In this document: positions 11,501 to 21,964 of the stretch, piece by piece
Layout: each line of letters begins with the position of its first letter
Position numbering within the stretch: position 1 is the stretch's first letter
Source: Epinephelus fuscoguttatus
Lineage: Eukaryota > Chordata > Actinopteri > Perciformes > Serranidae
Assembly (NCBI RefSeq): GCF_011397635.1
Contig: NC_064769.1
Span: forward strand, 19,423,207-19,487,206
Length of the DNA stretch: 64,000 bases
Direction: 5' to 3'
Translations under genes and position numbers: made by a program
The notes under the pieces: model-generated
Told to the model about the DNA's origin: nothing
Seen by the model: only the letters and a program-made list of their open reading frames with translations
Database searches by the model: none

Positions 11501-13547
11501 TGAGCTATTTTGTTCAGCATAACGAGGGCTGCTCTGAAGGCCACCATGTGTACCACCTTGTTAAGGCCCTTTTCAAATGTGAATATCTTAACTGGTTCCG
11601 GATTCATAATGTGACGTATGCTGTTTTATTTTTTCTCTTTTATGTCATAAAAACGTAAATTGAATACCTTGAGATTTTTGTTGAAGTCAGTCAGGGTAGC
11701 AGTTTGTAGAAATCACTTATTTCTTATCAATTAAATGTCATGAAGTCACATTACCTCTCTCAGTTGCTCCTGTTCAAACTCGTGCTTCCTGACTAGACTC
11801 CGGCGTTTGAGGGCCCTGCAGCTCCGGTCGTAGACCAGCCTCTGCTGGGCCAATAGATGAGCTTCCTCCTCAGCCTGAGAGCGCTGTATTGTTTCTTTGT
11901 GCCTGGACAGACGCTCCTGCTTCTCCTCCTTGGGTGTACAAGGGTCTTCGCTCATCTCCTTTAACACAGACACAAATAAAAAACACAAAAATAACAGAAC
12001 AGATTGAAAGGAGTGTGAATTATCTGAAGACACTCATAGAGAATTTGTATCATGTTGAACAAGCATATGAAGTCATCAACTTTCCAGTGTTTTTGTTGGT
12101 GATATTTACTTCTTTGATCTTGTCTTTGCAAAGCCTGTACTCCTTTTTCTGATTCTCTAAGAAAGTAGTCAGCTCTTTCTTTTGCTGAGCAACAATCTGT
12201 TGCTGGATCCTCCTCTCTTCTGCTGCAACTGCCTTCATCTGTGAGGACACATTCAAACACTCAAATCAGCACCCTTTATTGATCTCCTAACACACAGACT
12301 CAAGTTTGGCATGAAGTGAATTCAGTCACTCTGTAGTTTCTGCCTCATTCACAAACAGCACCTGCTGCTGAGGATGTACCTCTTTGTCTGTTTGAGCAGC
12401 GTGGCGTTTGGCCAGTCTTTCCAGCTCAATGTAAGTGTTGTTCGCTTGTGTCTCTAATTCCTTCTGCAGCCGGAGCCTATGCTCATCCATCTCGGCCTTT
12501 AGCCTGTTCTCCAGGGCGATCAGCTGCTTCTGGTGCTGCCGCCGCATGCGCTTATACCCAGACATCTGCTCCCGCAGCTCAAAGTCCTGCTCATGCTCCT
12601 GGATCTACCTGATGACCTAGACGGAGGAACACAGGAAGCAGGAAGTAAAAGAGACGGAGCAGGGAGAGAGAAACAACTGCTGTGGGGGAGACGGGGCAAC
12701 AAAAAGGGAAGACAGACAGATGGTAAGTCAGAGGCTAGGGCCTAAAAACAGACCACATGCAGTTGTGCAAACTGGAAAGTAATTGGTTTGCAGATTATTG
12801 CACATCCAAGAACTTGATATAGAAGTCTGACAGTCCTTCAGGGTTGACAGTGTCAGTGCCTTTCAGCATCAGTGTCACACAAAAGAGGTAAAGTTTATCA
12901 ATATACAAAGGCTCTGCTGTTTTAACACTAGAAAGCAACATGAATTGATCAATCACCTTAGCACCAAACATAACATTTATGATGCCAGTATCAGGCTCAG
13001 GACCAATCTGTAAAAAGACCATTTAAGATAGACATGTCAGAAGATGTGCAAATGCACCATTTACAACCTGACAAAAAACAAAATCTCATCAGTAACAGAC
13101 ATGAGGCAGAGCTTTATAAGGAATAGCCTACATATAAATGCAATGCACACACATAAAAGCAGAGGCAGAGAGGGAAGCTGAGGATGGAAAAAATGACATC
13201 CATTAACAGGATCTGGTTGCCATGACTACAGATGTACAGCTGAGAACACAGACACCCCTTCCCTCCCCTCGTCACCCCCCGCCGCCAGCACGCATACACG
13301 CACACATACACTGACACACGCGCGCGCGAGCACACACGCGTATTTTTTTTTTTTTTTTTTTTTATGCAAACGGAGAGAGGGAGAGAGAGGGAGAGAGAGA
13401 GAGGAAGCTGCGTACCAAAGATGCTGATTTGATGGTGGCAATGTGTTCACAGATCTTGCAGTCGAGAGACCGGCTCTTGTGAGAAGTAGGCCGCAGCTCT
13501 GGCCTGGTGTCCCTGTGCACAGCCTCATCCCTCACGCAAGCATGGTC
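5591..13547 (-). CDS. taok3: TAO kinase 3-like, C-terminal coiled-coil half only; kinase exons not found
   Basis: TAO kinases are STE20-family kinases with an N-terminal kinase domain and a long C-terminal coiled coil. Eight exons are seen: 13416-13547, 12380-12604, 12110-12238, 11755-11958, 10371-10610, 8112-8324, 7656-7838 and 5591-5752. All are multiples of three and start in phase 0, giving 495 codons plus stop. Landmarks are [15 protein letters not shown] and ATIKSASL (first exon), [79 protein letters not shown], and a C-terminus ending [11 protein letters not shown]. That ending favours TAOK3 over TAOK1/2. No kinase exon was found between 13548 and the next gene at 19245, nor up to 25 kb. 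At the usual acceptor of the 12380-12604 exon the frame reads V-I-R-TAG, where relatives have V-T-R-Q; a second acceptor 12 bases on avoids the stop. It may be a real kinase-less gene, a 5'-truncated duplicate, or a decaying pseudogene. Confidence 0.8.
5753..7655. other. TAOK3-like last intron, AT-rich with a repeat fragment
   Basis: No exon is seen. The segment 6896-7088 belongs to a teleost repeat family that recurs in this window (see its own entry). Confidence 0.5.
6896..7088 (+). repeat. Teleost interspersed repeat, 'ACTAAACACAAAG' family, fragment 1
   Basis: Begins AGCACTAAACACAAAGTGCAG and contains CATGACAATCCATCCGATAG followed by TCGGTCTGGACCAAAG. Related pieces occur at about 31915-32060, 50745-50850 and 51850-51960. 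No coding capacity. The class is not determined. Confidence 0.6.
8685..8890. repeat. Probable interspersed repeat, 'GGGGCCCC' type
   Basis: The stretch runs from AGTGGCGCACCATCACAAC to GGGGCCCCTAGAAAG and resembles the flank of the repeats at 20585 and 35925 in its 'product of gcccc' style. It is in the intron between TAOK3-like exons 8112-8324 and 10371-10610. Class unknown. Confidence 0.35.
9120..9310 (+). repeat. Teleost interspersed repeat ('TATGGCCACTTG' type)
   Basis: The run TATGGCCACTTGGGCTTG, then AGTGAGTCAATCCCCATA and CATGTTAAAATGCCCCAAC, matches a sequence I recognise as common in percomorph genomes. No open frame. Class not determined here. Confidence 0.45.
9715..10095 (-). repeat. 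Nuclear-receptor-motif repeat, copy 1 (inverted)
   Basis: Reverse-complement relative of 61865-62310: both carry the TGACCTTTGACCT/AGGTCAAAGGTCA pair, the inverted-repeat GGTCAnnnTGACC motif, and a GGTG(A/T)(C)CACC-like end. It lies in a TAOK3-like intron. In this copy DR1-type direct repeats are at 9826-9838 and 9966-9978, and an IR3 palindrome AGGTCATAGTGACCT at 9951-9965. Non-coding. Class unknown. Confidence 0.6.
10940..11165 (+). repeat. Teleost interspersed repeat ('TGAGCCACAG' end)
   Basis: The stretch holds ATTCACCGATTCACACAC, AGTATCTTGCCTGAGGATAC and finally CTACCTCCTGAGCCACAG, a run I recognise from many fish introns. No coding capacity. Confidence 0.45.
12605..12620 (-). promoter_or_regulatory. 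Tandem splice acceptors flanking an in-frame TAG in the TAOK3-like gene
   Basis: Read on the minus strand, a pyrimidine-rich tract ends in CTAG, followed by GTCATCAGGTAG and then the exon ATCCAGGAG. Acceptor AGs lie at 12617-12618 and 12605-12606. The upstream one keeps the residues conserved in TAO kinases but places TAG at 12605-12607. The downstream one removes exactly four codons and restores SASL-IQEHEQ in frame. Which is used cannot be told from sequence. Confidence 0.7.
13262..13404. repeat. Compound low-complexity tract: CA/CG, poly-T, GA
   Basis: A (CA)/(CG) alternating purine-pyrimidine stretch around 13286-13340 is followed by an uninterrupted T run (about 13344-13363) and a GAGAGAG tract up to about 13404. 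It sits only a dozen bases downstream of a TAOK3-like donor (13414-13415 on the minus strand). Such tracts are prone to slippage. Confidence 0.9.
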
Positions 13548-14699
13548 CTGCAGGGGGGGAGGAAAAGGAGGAGATAGTGGGGCTGGGTGCTTCCCAGGCC
13601 CTCCGCACTCGCTGCTTCTGCTAGAGCTGCTATTATTGCCGAATCTCCCTGAATGCAGCACACATCCAGCTTTAAATGCATCCTTCCCCCGCTTGTTCCC
13701 CCGCTACTGTCTGCAAGTTCTTCCTATGAGAGAAAAGGGCATTGCCAAACAATTGCAGGCACCACCGAGAAGGCAGCTACTGGATGTAGTCGTTTTTTCT
13801 GGCGTCCCCCTCTTCCCAAAGAGGAGGAACCAAATGGCTCCGGTGGATAAGGGTTGAATTATGCAATGCCTACCATTGATAATCGGAGAAAGATAGCACG
13901 GGGATGTATTTTACTGCCACTCTTCTTTTCCGTTTCAAAATGCAAGAAATGTTTGGGAGGAAAACCACTTTCCCTGTGTTCCAGTGATCGCATGTGTTGC
14001 CATATTTAAAAATGTTGGAATCAGATAAGGCACATCCAAACATGGTTTTCCCTCGAATATGTCGCTTGATGATCCGTTTGTATTCCACTCGAATTTCTGT
14101 CCTACATTTACAGCGCACTTGGTCATGGTAGGTGGTTCTGGTGCCTTCTATTCATCTCTTTCCTCGGTCCCTCTTCTACACTCCCCCTTCCTTTAAAGAG
14201 ACACCACAATACTACAGGCACATCTCGACGAGCCTCAAGTTATTTCACATAAGGATCCATCACCAGATTATTCTCTTTAGAAATAAAAATTGATTCGTGA
14301 CAGCAGTGTGACATGTCAATATTTTAAAAATAAAATTGCGTTGTTATCATTATTGCTGGATATTTTCACCAAATCCACTCCTTTATTTTTAAATCATTCA
14401 GCCTCATCACATTATATACGGAGCAGCTATATGATAACGTTTATACTTTTAGACATAAACATATTTTTCCTTAATACTTCTTTTTTTCAGAGGGAGATTG
14501 GAAAATGAGATCCATATTGATGCAACAAAAAGATAAGAAAATGTTTTTCTCTGTGGACTGTGAACATTATTTGTATTTTTGCAGTTATGATGAAGCAAAG
14601 AGACTTTAATAGGCTACATTTTTGCGTCTCTAATTATTCCTGTCATTACTTCACGCGGCCACATGAGGGCGAAAGAAACAAATATTTAAATGCAGTCAC

Positions 14700-14870
14700 T
14701 GTTAACCCTTTTCCACTAACATGGAACCGGTTCTGGTCTGGTTCCCGCACCTACTTCTGAACTGCTCAGAGCATTTCGACCAAAAATAAACTGGTTCAGA
14801 ACCTGAAAAGTGAAGTCACTCTGATGTCATCGAAATCTGGTGCTTGGGCAGTGACTTGCAGCGTCAGCAA
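14700..14870 (+). repeat. Probable interspersed repeat ('CCGGTTCTGG' type)
   Basis: CCTTTTCCACTAACATGGAA followed by CCGGTTCTGGTCTGGTTC and later CTGGTTCAGAACC forms a loose inverted arrangement seen in other fish introns. Non-coding; class not settled. Confidence 0.35.
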
Positions 14871-15917
14871 CCAACAAAATGTCCGCATGATATGCGGGTA
14901 GTTGCCGTTATAGTTAAATGGTGCCTGGCAGCATCAGTGGGGAAATGCAGCAGGACAAGGACGACAGTTAAGGCGGTGAAAGTCCGAGTGCGGTGGATGG
15001 CTCCACCACACACCGACTTTAACCTGGGTGAGAAGTGCTTGCATCCTGTAAGATTCTAAAGCCAAACCCTGTTCTTTTTTCCTAAATCTAACCAAAGTTC
15101 TTGATGCCTAAACCAAACCTAAAGGGGAAAAAAACACGTTAATTTGGGGTATTGTACTGACGTATGTTTACTTTGAAAGAGACTGTATGTAAATGTTAAA
15201 TTTCCTGTGAAAACAAAAGCGTATTTTGAAAGATGTGCATGCGTGAGCGCCTGGCTGCCATTGGCTACACCTTTTTCTGCCCTATGGCAACTCAAGAGGG
15301 TCATACTATAGGCCTATAGAACAGTCTGTTACAATAGCACGCTAAAACTGATCCTGATTTTTTTTTTTTGGTGGGTCTTTTTTACATGGCTAAAAACGAA
15401 TCTAGGCAACGTTTGCTCAGCGCCATACAATTGTGTAGTTTAACTGACACAGGATTTTCTACCCAGAAGTTATTGTAAATAAACATTGTGATTCGGTATA
15501 TAGGTTCCTCTGTAGCAACCTGGATGCCCTGATAAGTCTGCGTGAAATTCTAATCCCCTTAGCAACCACTTAGTGACAGCGTACCATTGCAACTTCTTTA
15601 GATACAGAGAAAAAAATCTAGCAACAATCTAGCAGCCCATATCAGCCACCTAGACTGTTCCACTGGAATTGTATTGCTTGGCAACAGATTTGATCCATTT
15701 TTATTTCCTGTCAGCTGATGTAATTTACATACACTGCAAAATATCTCAACCAAGGGAAATAAAAAAGAAGGAATGGTCATGATGACAGTGACAGTGTTGC
15801 GGGAGTCAATGGGGCAGGTACTGTAAATCACACTTTAACCCATTATATTTTTGTTGTTCAGTCTTTGACGAAAATTCCTTCCACTATATTAAAATACTCA
15901 CAATACATGATGTTATA

Positions 15918-16175
15918 TTATGTTCCAACCCTCACCTATGGTCATGAGCTCTGGGTAGTGACCAAAAGAATGAGATATGGATACAATCAGCCAAAATGAG
16001 TTTTCTTTGTGGGGTGGCTGGGCTCAGCCTTAGAGATAGAGTAAGGAGCTCTGACATCCAGAGGGAGCTCAGAGTAGAGCCGCTGCTCCTTTGTGTTGAA
16101 ACGGCACCTCCCATTAGAGGTGTTCTGGGCATGTCCCACTGGTAGGAGGCCCCGGGGCAGACCCAGAACACATAT
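15918..16175 (+). mobile_element. Non-LTR retrotransposon (LINE) fragment, 3' part of reverse transcriptase ORF
   Basis: One frame reads MSFLCGVAGLSLRDRVRSSD then IQRELRVEPLLL, and another reads CPTGRRPRGRPRT. These are typical of the C-terminal region of a family of fish LINE polyproteins. The frame shifts between the two parts and stops occur, so it is a dead, internally deleted fragment. The exact LINE clade cannot be fixed by eye. Confidence 0.7.
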
Positions 16176-16319
16176 AGCATCTATAGCAACACCTCAGTTA
16201 AATCTTAATCAGAGAAATTTTGCTCACTAGTTTGTGCTGCTGTTGATATGACTACTTTCCACTTGTGTCTGTTGGTGAGTGTGTGAGCAGGAGCTGAGGT
16301 TCATGTTCCTGAATGTGTC

Positions 16320-16870
16320 ATGATCCAGGGTTTTTTCTTTGTAGTCTTAACTCTGGGGTTTCATGTGTTGGGTGTCTTGTTTGCATTCTTCCTCATTTCA
16401 TGTTCATTTATGTTAAAACTATTTCTTGTTTTGTTTTTTAGATTCACTCCTAATGTATCATGTGTGTTTTTATTTCCTGTCTTTGTGTGTTTTCCTGCTT
16501 TAGTCTTTGTCAGTCCCACCCTGATTAGTTTCACTCACCTGTTCTTACTCCCCCAATTAGTGCCTTTCCCTCATTTACCCAGTCGCACACCTGCCCTGTG
16601 TTAGCCTCATTAGTCCTTCCCTGCTTCCGAGTTTTTCCCAGCCAGTCAGCTCCCTGCCTGTTCTTCTGCCTCATGACTTTACCTCACCTGAGCTGCCACC
16701 CTTTTTCTCCACCTGTGATTCATCCCTTCATCAGACTAGTTTGTTTTCAGTCTTGGCTCCTTGAGTTTGGTTAGTTGACGTTCAGTTGCTGTTTCTGTGG
16801 AATAGAAAGTGATCTTTTTGAGCTCCTGTGATCTGTTGTTTCCTGTATTTGGGTTCACCTTCTCCACACC
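16320..16870 (+). repeat. Pyrimidine-rich probable retroelement tail
   Basis: A C/T-rich run with blocks such as CACCTGTTCTTACTCCCCC and AGCCAGTCAGCTCCCTGCC resembles untranslated ends of fish LINE or LTR elements. The one open frame (16320-16604, plus strand) is low complexity (Phe/Leu/Val-rich) and I do not regard it as a gene. Confidence 0.3.
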
Positions 16871-19244
16871 ACATAACAGGATGTTTGTCTTGCTGTGGGT
16901 TATTTAAGCATCAAGTTACACCTGTTAAAACACTTAAACTTAACCTGTGCATAAATCACAATTAAGCTTAAAGGTCTTATGTATGACTAAAGAGTGTATG
17001 CACTCAATATGATCATTAATACTGGAACTTTTACTGATCTGCTGCTTATCTGATCTGTTTCAGCTGAAACATACAAACAACACTGAGCACTTTTTTGGCT
17101 TGAGGCCTGATAAGTCCAGTGGTTGAATTTATGGCTTGCATTTTTATCCTGTTGATAGTGAGGTTGATGATGGATGGAGGAAGGATGACAGGCAATCTGA
17201 GGGTTCTGTATGTGAACATTCGTGATGAGGTTGCAGCATAAAGTGACTCCATGGATGCACAGAGCCTCTGCTGGATGTGTTAATGCATGTTAATAGTCTG
17301 TTGGCCAGAGCAAAACTTTTTTAGTTGTCTTAGATGATTTCAAGACATTTTAAGCTCGTCTTTATCTAAACTGACAAACTATTTAGTAAGGTGAAAATTT
17401 CCATTGTGAGGGTCTAGAGAGACAAAAGAAACAAAGGAATGAAAGAAGGAAGAAAAGAATGTTGTTCTGCAAAACTTTCCCACCCTGCTTGCTTTAATCC
17501 TCAGTCAATAACAATCCAAAGCAAGAGCAGGGACATGTCATCACTGCAGGCTCAAATTCCTCAAAGGACAGATTCAGGGTGATGTGCTGATTAATACAAC
17601 AAACCTCATAAGAGATGTGAAAAAAATTGGTAGCATCACTTAAAGAATCGGTTTTTTTTTTCACTTTTTTTGTCACTTTGATGATGCATCTATCTTCTAA
17701 ATCAACTTGTAATTTCATCCCATACTATTTTCATTTTCTAAATACAGGAACATGAAGGTCATGACACTTAATTTTCCATCTTTTATCATGTACTAAAAAT
17801 ACATTAAATCATTTTTTTTGACTGTATTAAACTGTCCTTGAGTGATTCGATTCTATTTGCATGCAACAACCAACCACTGGCAGGACAATCAACAAACCAA
17901 GCCGGGAGATCAATCAGAATCCCTCATATTTGTGCACATATTTCAGACAAAATCCTCGTTTTTCATCATATTTTCTGTGTTTAAAGCAATTATGTCCATG
18001 TCTTGATATACAGAACAAATACAACACCCTAGTTAAAGTGTAAAACCAACCTATGGCACTAAGTGTCACTGTTTACTTTGAAGTGTCCTTTATCAGATCC
18101 GCTCAGCACCTGACTTTGATCCTTTCAGCCTCCACTGCACTCTCAAGCTGCTGCACATTTGCTTTAAGGTTTGTCAATACATGTATGGTAGAAAATCATA
18201 TGGTTCAAAACAGATTTTTGGTGCATTAGTGTTCGAGGGTATGTGTTTACAGCAGTACCATTCAGGAAGTAAATTCAATGTGATAACTTCAAAACAGCTG
18301 ACCTTCTCTCTGTCAAGGTCTATGAGGGAAACTGCAGATTAATGTCAACATGAAGAAATAAAATTAACTTGAATACCACAGACAAACAGGAAATAAGACA
18401 GTGTCCAGATACTGCGTTAAATATGACATTGGTGCCCTCTTGTGGACTGTTTGACCTTAATAGGATAATTTGACCACAATTTTTTGAAAGCAGTGAGAAA
18501 TAGAGCAATGTATAATTGATTAATACAGATTAAAGTGGATCCTAGTAATCCCTTAATCTGCTGACAAATGCATCAGTAATGAGAGACACTATAGAAAATT
18601 ACTTTCTGTCTTTATTTATATGGCTGAAGCTGTTTAATACATTTGTATAAGATTATACATGAGGACAGCTTCATTAGGCTGGTTATTCCATACATCAATA
18701 TACAACTTTCAGGACAAACACACACAATGAGTCTATGCTACAACCTTTACAGTGTTTCTCTTCCTCAAAAGCAAATTAAAATTCAACCAAAGTAATTGTT
18801 AATTAGATTGTCATGTTACACAGAAGCACAATGCAACCTTTTTATCATCAAGTAAATAAGATGTTTAGATATAAATAGTCCATTTCCACTGTCCATTATC
18901 GGCCAGTATTGTCATCCATAAGCTCCACAGTCCCTCAGGTCATGTAAGGTCACAACTACCTGCTGTCAGCATGTATGTTTTCGTCTAATAAGGATATTAG
19001 AAATGATGGCATGTTGTTAGGAATGCAAAGTCACGCTAGTCCTTTTCAAGAGCTGACAAGCAAAAATAATTCCTTTATTCAGAGTCAGAGTCAGTATGAC
19101 GATGAGTCTGCATGTGATTTTGAAACCAAAAGTGATTGCAACATGGTGTTCTACTGGTGACAAAGCACTAGTTTTGTACAAAAAGTTGCTGCGCACAGCT
19201 TGGGCTACATCCCGATTGTAGTTTCAAATTCTTGCTTACTGGTT

Positions 19245-21964
19245 TCACTTTTCACCGTCCTGCGTCTGCCTGATCTGAACAGGTATGACAATCTCATTGG
19301 CTGAGTCGGTGATGGATGTCCTGGGGGCGGGGGCCTCTATGGACAGAACTCCATCACCTGACAGTGAAGAACTGATGTGCTGTGAGTCCACCCCCTGCGG
19401 CAGCCTTGAAGAAATGAGGAGAAAGTTTATTTTGTCCTCTTGCCTCTTAGACATTTCACCACTTGTTTGCAATAATAAGACTTAATGCTTAACTTAACTT
19501 AACTTAACTTAACTTAACTTAACGCAATACCCAGCAATTATATTGAATTTCACCAAGATCATTTTTCAACATTTGTCACATTCACAGAGAGAACTCACTT
19601 GTATTTCCGGGTGAAGCACCTTGAAACCGATCCATGCTCATCCTGCCTTTCTTCATGATTTCCTTGTAACGAAAAACAGAAATAATTTTAAAAAGCTATG
19701 TTAAGAAAATAATGTTAATGATAAAGCACAGATTGATTAGATTCATTAGGATGTTTTTACTTAAAGGATCAGTGTGTAGGATTTAGTAGCATCTACTGGT
19801 GAGGATTGTAGATTGTTTCCAGCTGAAACTTCTCTGAAACTTCCCCTGTGGGCCAAGTATGAACTCCTGAGGCCATATTCACAAAGCTTCCTGTACAAAG
19901 AGCTGTTCTAAGAAAATTCTTTTGTTTTCTTAGAATTTCCCCTTAAAGTTAAGACTAGGTCCTTGTAAAGATAAAAGCTATTCACAGAGCATCTTAGACC
20001 TTAAAAGAGTAGGAAGGACTTTGAGAGTTTCGTAAGCAGAGGAGAAAATGGCAGAAGGATTAAGAGGTACGAGAAATATTCTCAAAACGCTGGATGACAG
20101 TGAGTTAATGAAATGCTAAAGAGTTGATGGTGCAGGGCTAATATTTGTGGTAGATCTCTTAGAGATACATACATTTCCCACCAACGCAATAACTCTATAA
20201 CACCAGAAATAAAATGATCACAACACTAAGATATTTGAACCGGAAAAATGCAACAGTGCAGCAGTGATGACTTGAGTCTGTGTCAACCTTCCATCAGCAG
20301 AGTGATCACACTGACAATGACAACACTTTCACAGTCTCACATTGTGATGCAGTTCATCTCATTTCCACTGGGTGTCCACACCTTGCAGGCTCACACAGGG
20401 GTGTGTCTGTGACAACCAATCACAACTGTTAAAAGAATGCTTCATACCTAGCAAGGGGGTCAACCACACCTCCTCACTAAGGTAATACTTTCTGTCCCTT
20501 CCTTGCTCTTCTAAATCACCCCTAAGCTAGGAATCCTCACTATTTTTTTAGGCTACGTTAAATGTTCTCTGAGAGTTCTCAGAATGGTTGTGAATACAGC
20601 CCCAGGCCCCTGGGCACCAGTATGCAAAAGGCCCCACCAACTCTCCAATACAGAGGTAAGAAACACAGACTTTGTGGTGGTTTTGCCCTTTTTGTTGTTG
20701 TTGTTGTTGCTCTGCGTGTCTTTGTAGTCATTACGCATCTTTTTGTGGTAATTTTGTGACTCCTTCATGGTTTAGTTTGGTGACTCTTTGTAGTCGTTTG
20801 TTTCTTTGAAGTCATTTTGTGTGCTTTTTGCCTCTCTTTGTGGTTGTTTTGGCCCTCTCTGTACTTATTTTGTGTATCTTTGCAGTTCCTTTGCAGCTCT
20901 TTGTGGTCATTTTGAGTCTCTTCCTTGTCGGCATGTGTTAATTTAGGTGACATTTTGCAGGTAAAAGACAGGGCACTGACACTTTGAGCCCTTGGGTCTG
21001 TGCTCGGAAGACCTGTCCAGTAATGCATGTCTGCAGAGGTCTCTTCCTCTACAAAACAAATGGACCCTAAAGCAGTTTCACATTTACAGACTGTGTTCAG
21101 CTTGTCGCAGAAGGGCTGCTAACTATGGTGGCCAACACGGGAATCCAGATTCAGGCTTTAAAGAGGTTTTTACCGGGAGCCGAATTATTAGCAGAGATCT
21201 CTTCCTCTCCACAACAAATGGAACCTGTGATTAAAACCAGTAAATAAAGTCGTTTCAAATACAGTGAATTCATGTTTTTGCATCAGCAAAGACACAAATG
21301 GCCCTGTGTAGAGCAAGTGTTTGGTTTGTCTGCTCTGGGCTACCATAGAATCATGGCAGTGCAACATGGCAGACTCCATGGACGAGGACGCACTCCTCAT
21401 GTAGATATAAACAGCTCATTCTAAGGTAACAAAAACATATTTTTAGGTGATTATACATGAAAGAAAACATACTTATAATATATACATTACATATTTGCCA
21501 ACATATCCCCCTAAATCCTGCACACTGGACATTTAAGTTTTCTCACATCTCACAAATAGCACATGCAGAGTACCTGATATTTGCAAGTACCCTTCCTTGG
21601 TCGTGATTGTAATCTCCTCTGGTGAGAAGTGATTGACGTCCAGATTAATCTTCCAGCTGTCTTGCCCAGTTCGGATCTCTGACACCCCGCTCGTAAGTTG
21701 CCTCAGATCCTTTTGGTTCAACGTCGCAGGGTGCTGACTGCTGAATGGAGGCAGAAGGGGAGTTTGTGTGTACCCAGGCCAGGAGAAAGCTGCCAGTCTC
21801 CTCTTTGACCACTCTATCCAGTCCAGATCACTTGGATCCAGGAATGGAGGGAGGCCAAAATCCTGCGCAAAGATTCGGCTCGGCTGCGTCCAGTTTGGGA
21901 AGGGATCCCACTTGACATCTCGGCGGAAAATGGGACGGGATAGTATTTTATTTTGGTCCCCCAT
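19245..21964 (-). CDS. hspb1: Small heat-shock protein, HSPB1 (Hsp27) type
   Basis: ATP-independent chaperone that binds unfolding proteins as oligomers in the cytosol. Three exons: 21574-21964, 19599-19662, 19245-19404; total 615 nt, 204 residues, no internal stop. The N-terminal WDPF motif is at residues 19-22, followed by [12 protein letters not shown]. The alpha-crystallin domain runs from about 88 to 172 and includes [18 protein letters not shown] and [18 protein letters not shown]. The cysteine at 146 matches the HSPB1 disulfide cysteine. The C-terminal IXI motif is I190-V191-I192. The two introns split the alpha-crystallin domain as in vertebrate HSPB1. The start is the only in-frame ATG ahead of WDPF. 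A lineage-specific HSPB1 paralogue is the alternative; the arginine-rich insertion before SWPGY is longer than in mammals. Confidence 0.9.
19481..19523 (+). repeat. (TTAAC)n microsatellite in HSPB1 intron 2
   Basis: About eight copies of the 5-base unit AACTT, with the first copies slightly imperfect. Confidence 0.95.
19870..20603. mobile_element. Nested element with GGCCATATTCACAAAGC-type ends
   Basis: The left end GGCCATATTCACAAAGC and the inverted right end (GTTGTGAATACAGCCCC) are imperfect inverted repeats around about 730 bases. It sits inside the TTAA-flanked element, so it inserted later. No coding capacity seen. Confidence 0.5.
20585..21005 (+). repeat. Degenerate tandem repeat family (TTTGTGGTcatTTTG units), copy 1
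   Basis: After a GGCCCCTGGGCACCAGTATG head, the segment is built of loose 18-21-base units such as TCTTTGTAGTCATT and TCTTTGTGGTCATTTTGAG. The same family occurs in opposite orientation at 35925-36330. Open frames here are by-products of the repeat. Confidence 0.65.

Larger units (their letters stand above)
13548..19244. other. Region between TAOK3-like first recognised exon and HSPB1: no kinase exon seen
   Basis: This is where upstream TAOK3 exons should be. A clean pyrimidine-rich acceptor (ending CCCCCCTGCAG) precedes the exon at 13547, so an upstream exon exists or once existed. The 13550-13860 part is GC-rich and, on the minus strand, an open frame from an ATG at 13661 runs in frame into the exon (MLHSGRFGNNSSSS...), with TTTAAA about 10 bases further upstream. 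It has no resemblance to TAO kinases. The remainder is AT-rich and repeat-bearing. Exons under about 60 codons could have been missed. Confidence 0.5.
19760..21537. mobile_element. TTAA-flanked non-autonomous DNA transposon in HSPB1 intron 1
   Basis: Terminal inverted repeats of about 27 bases: the left end contains CAGTGTGTAGGATTTAG (19770-19786) and the right end CTAAATCCTGCACACTGG (21511-21528). Both ends adjoin TTAA (19761-19764 and 21533-21536), the target used by piggyBac- and Kolobok-type elements. The interior has no transposase frame and is interrupted by other repeats (next two entries), so the element is non-autonomous and old. It fills almost the whole intron. Confidence 0.7.

Noticed and set aside
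12795..13022. Minus-strand 75-codon frame in a TAOK3-like intron
   Set aside because: It does not match TAO kinases and lacks clean splice sites; treated as chance.
15932..16180. Minus-strand 82-codon frame
   Set aside because: Antisense of the LINE fragment, whose coding sense is the plus strand.
16320..16604. 94-codon plus-strand frame
   Set aside because: Phe/Leu/Val-rich low-complexity translation of a pyrimidine-rich repeat.
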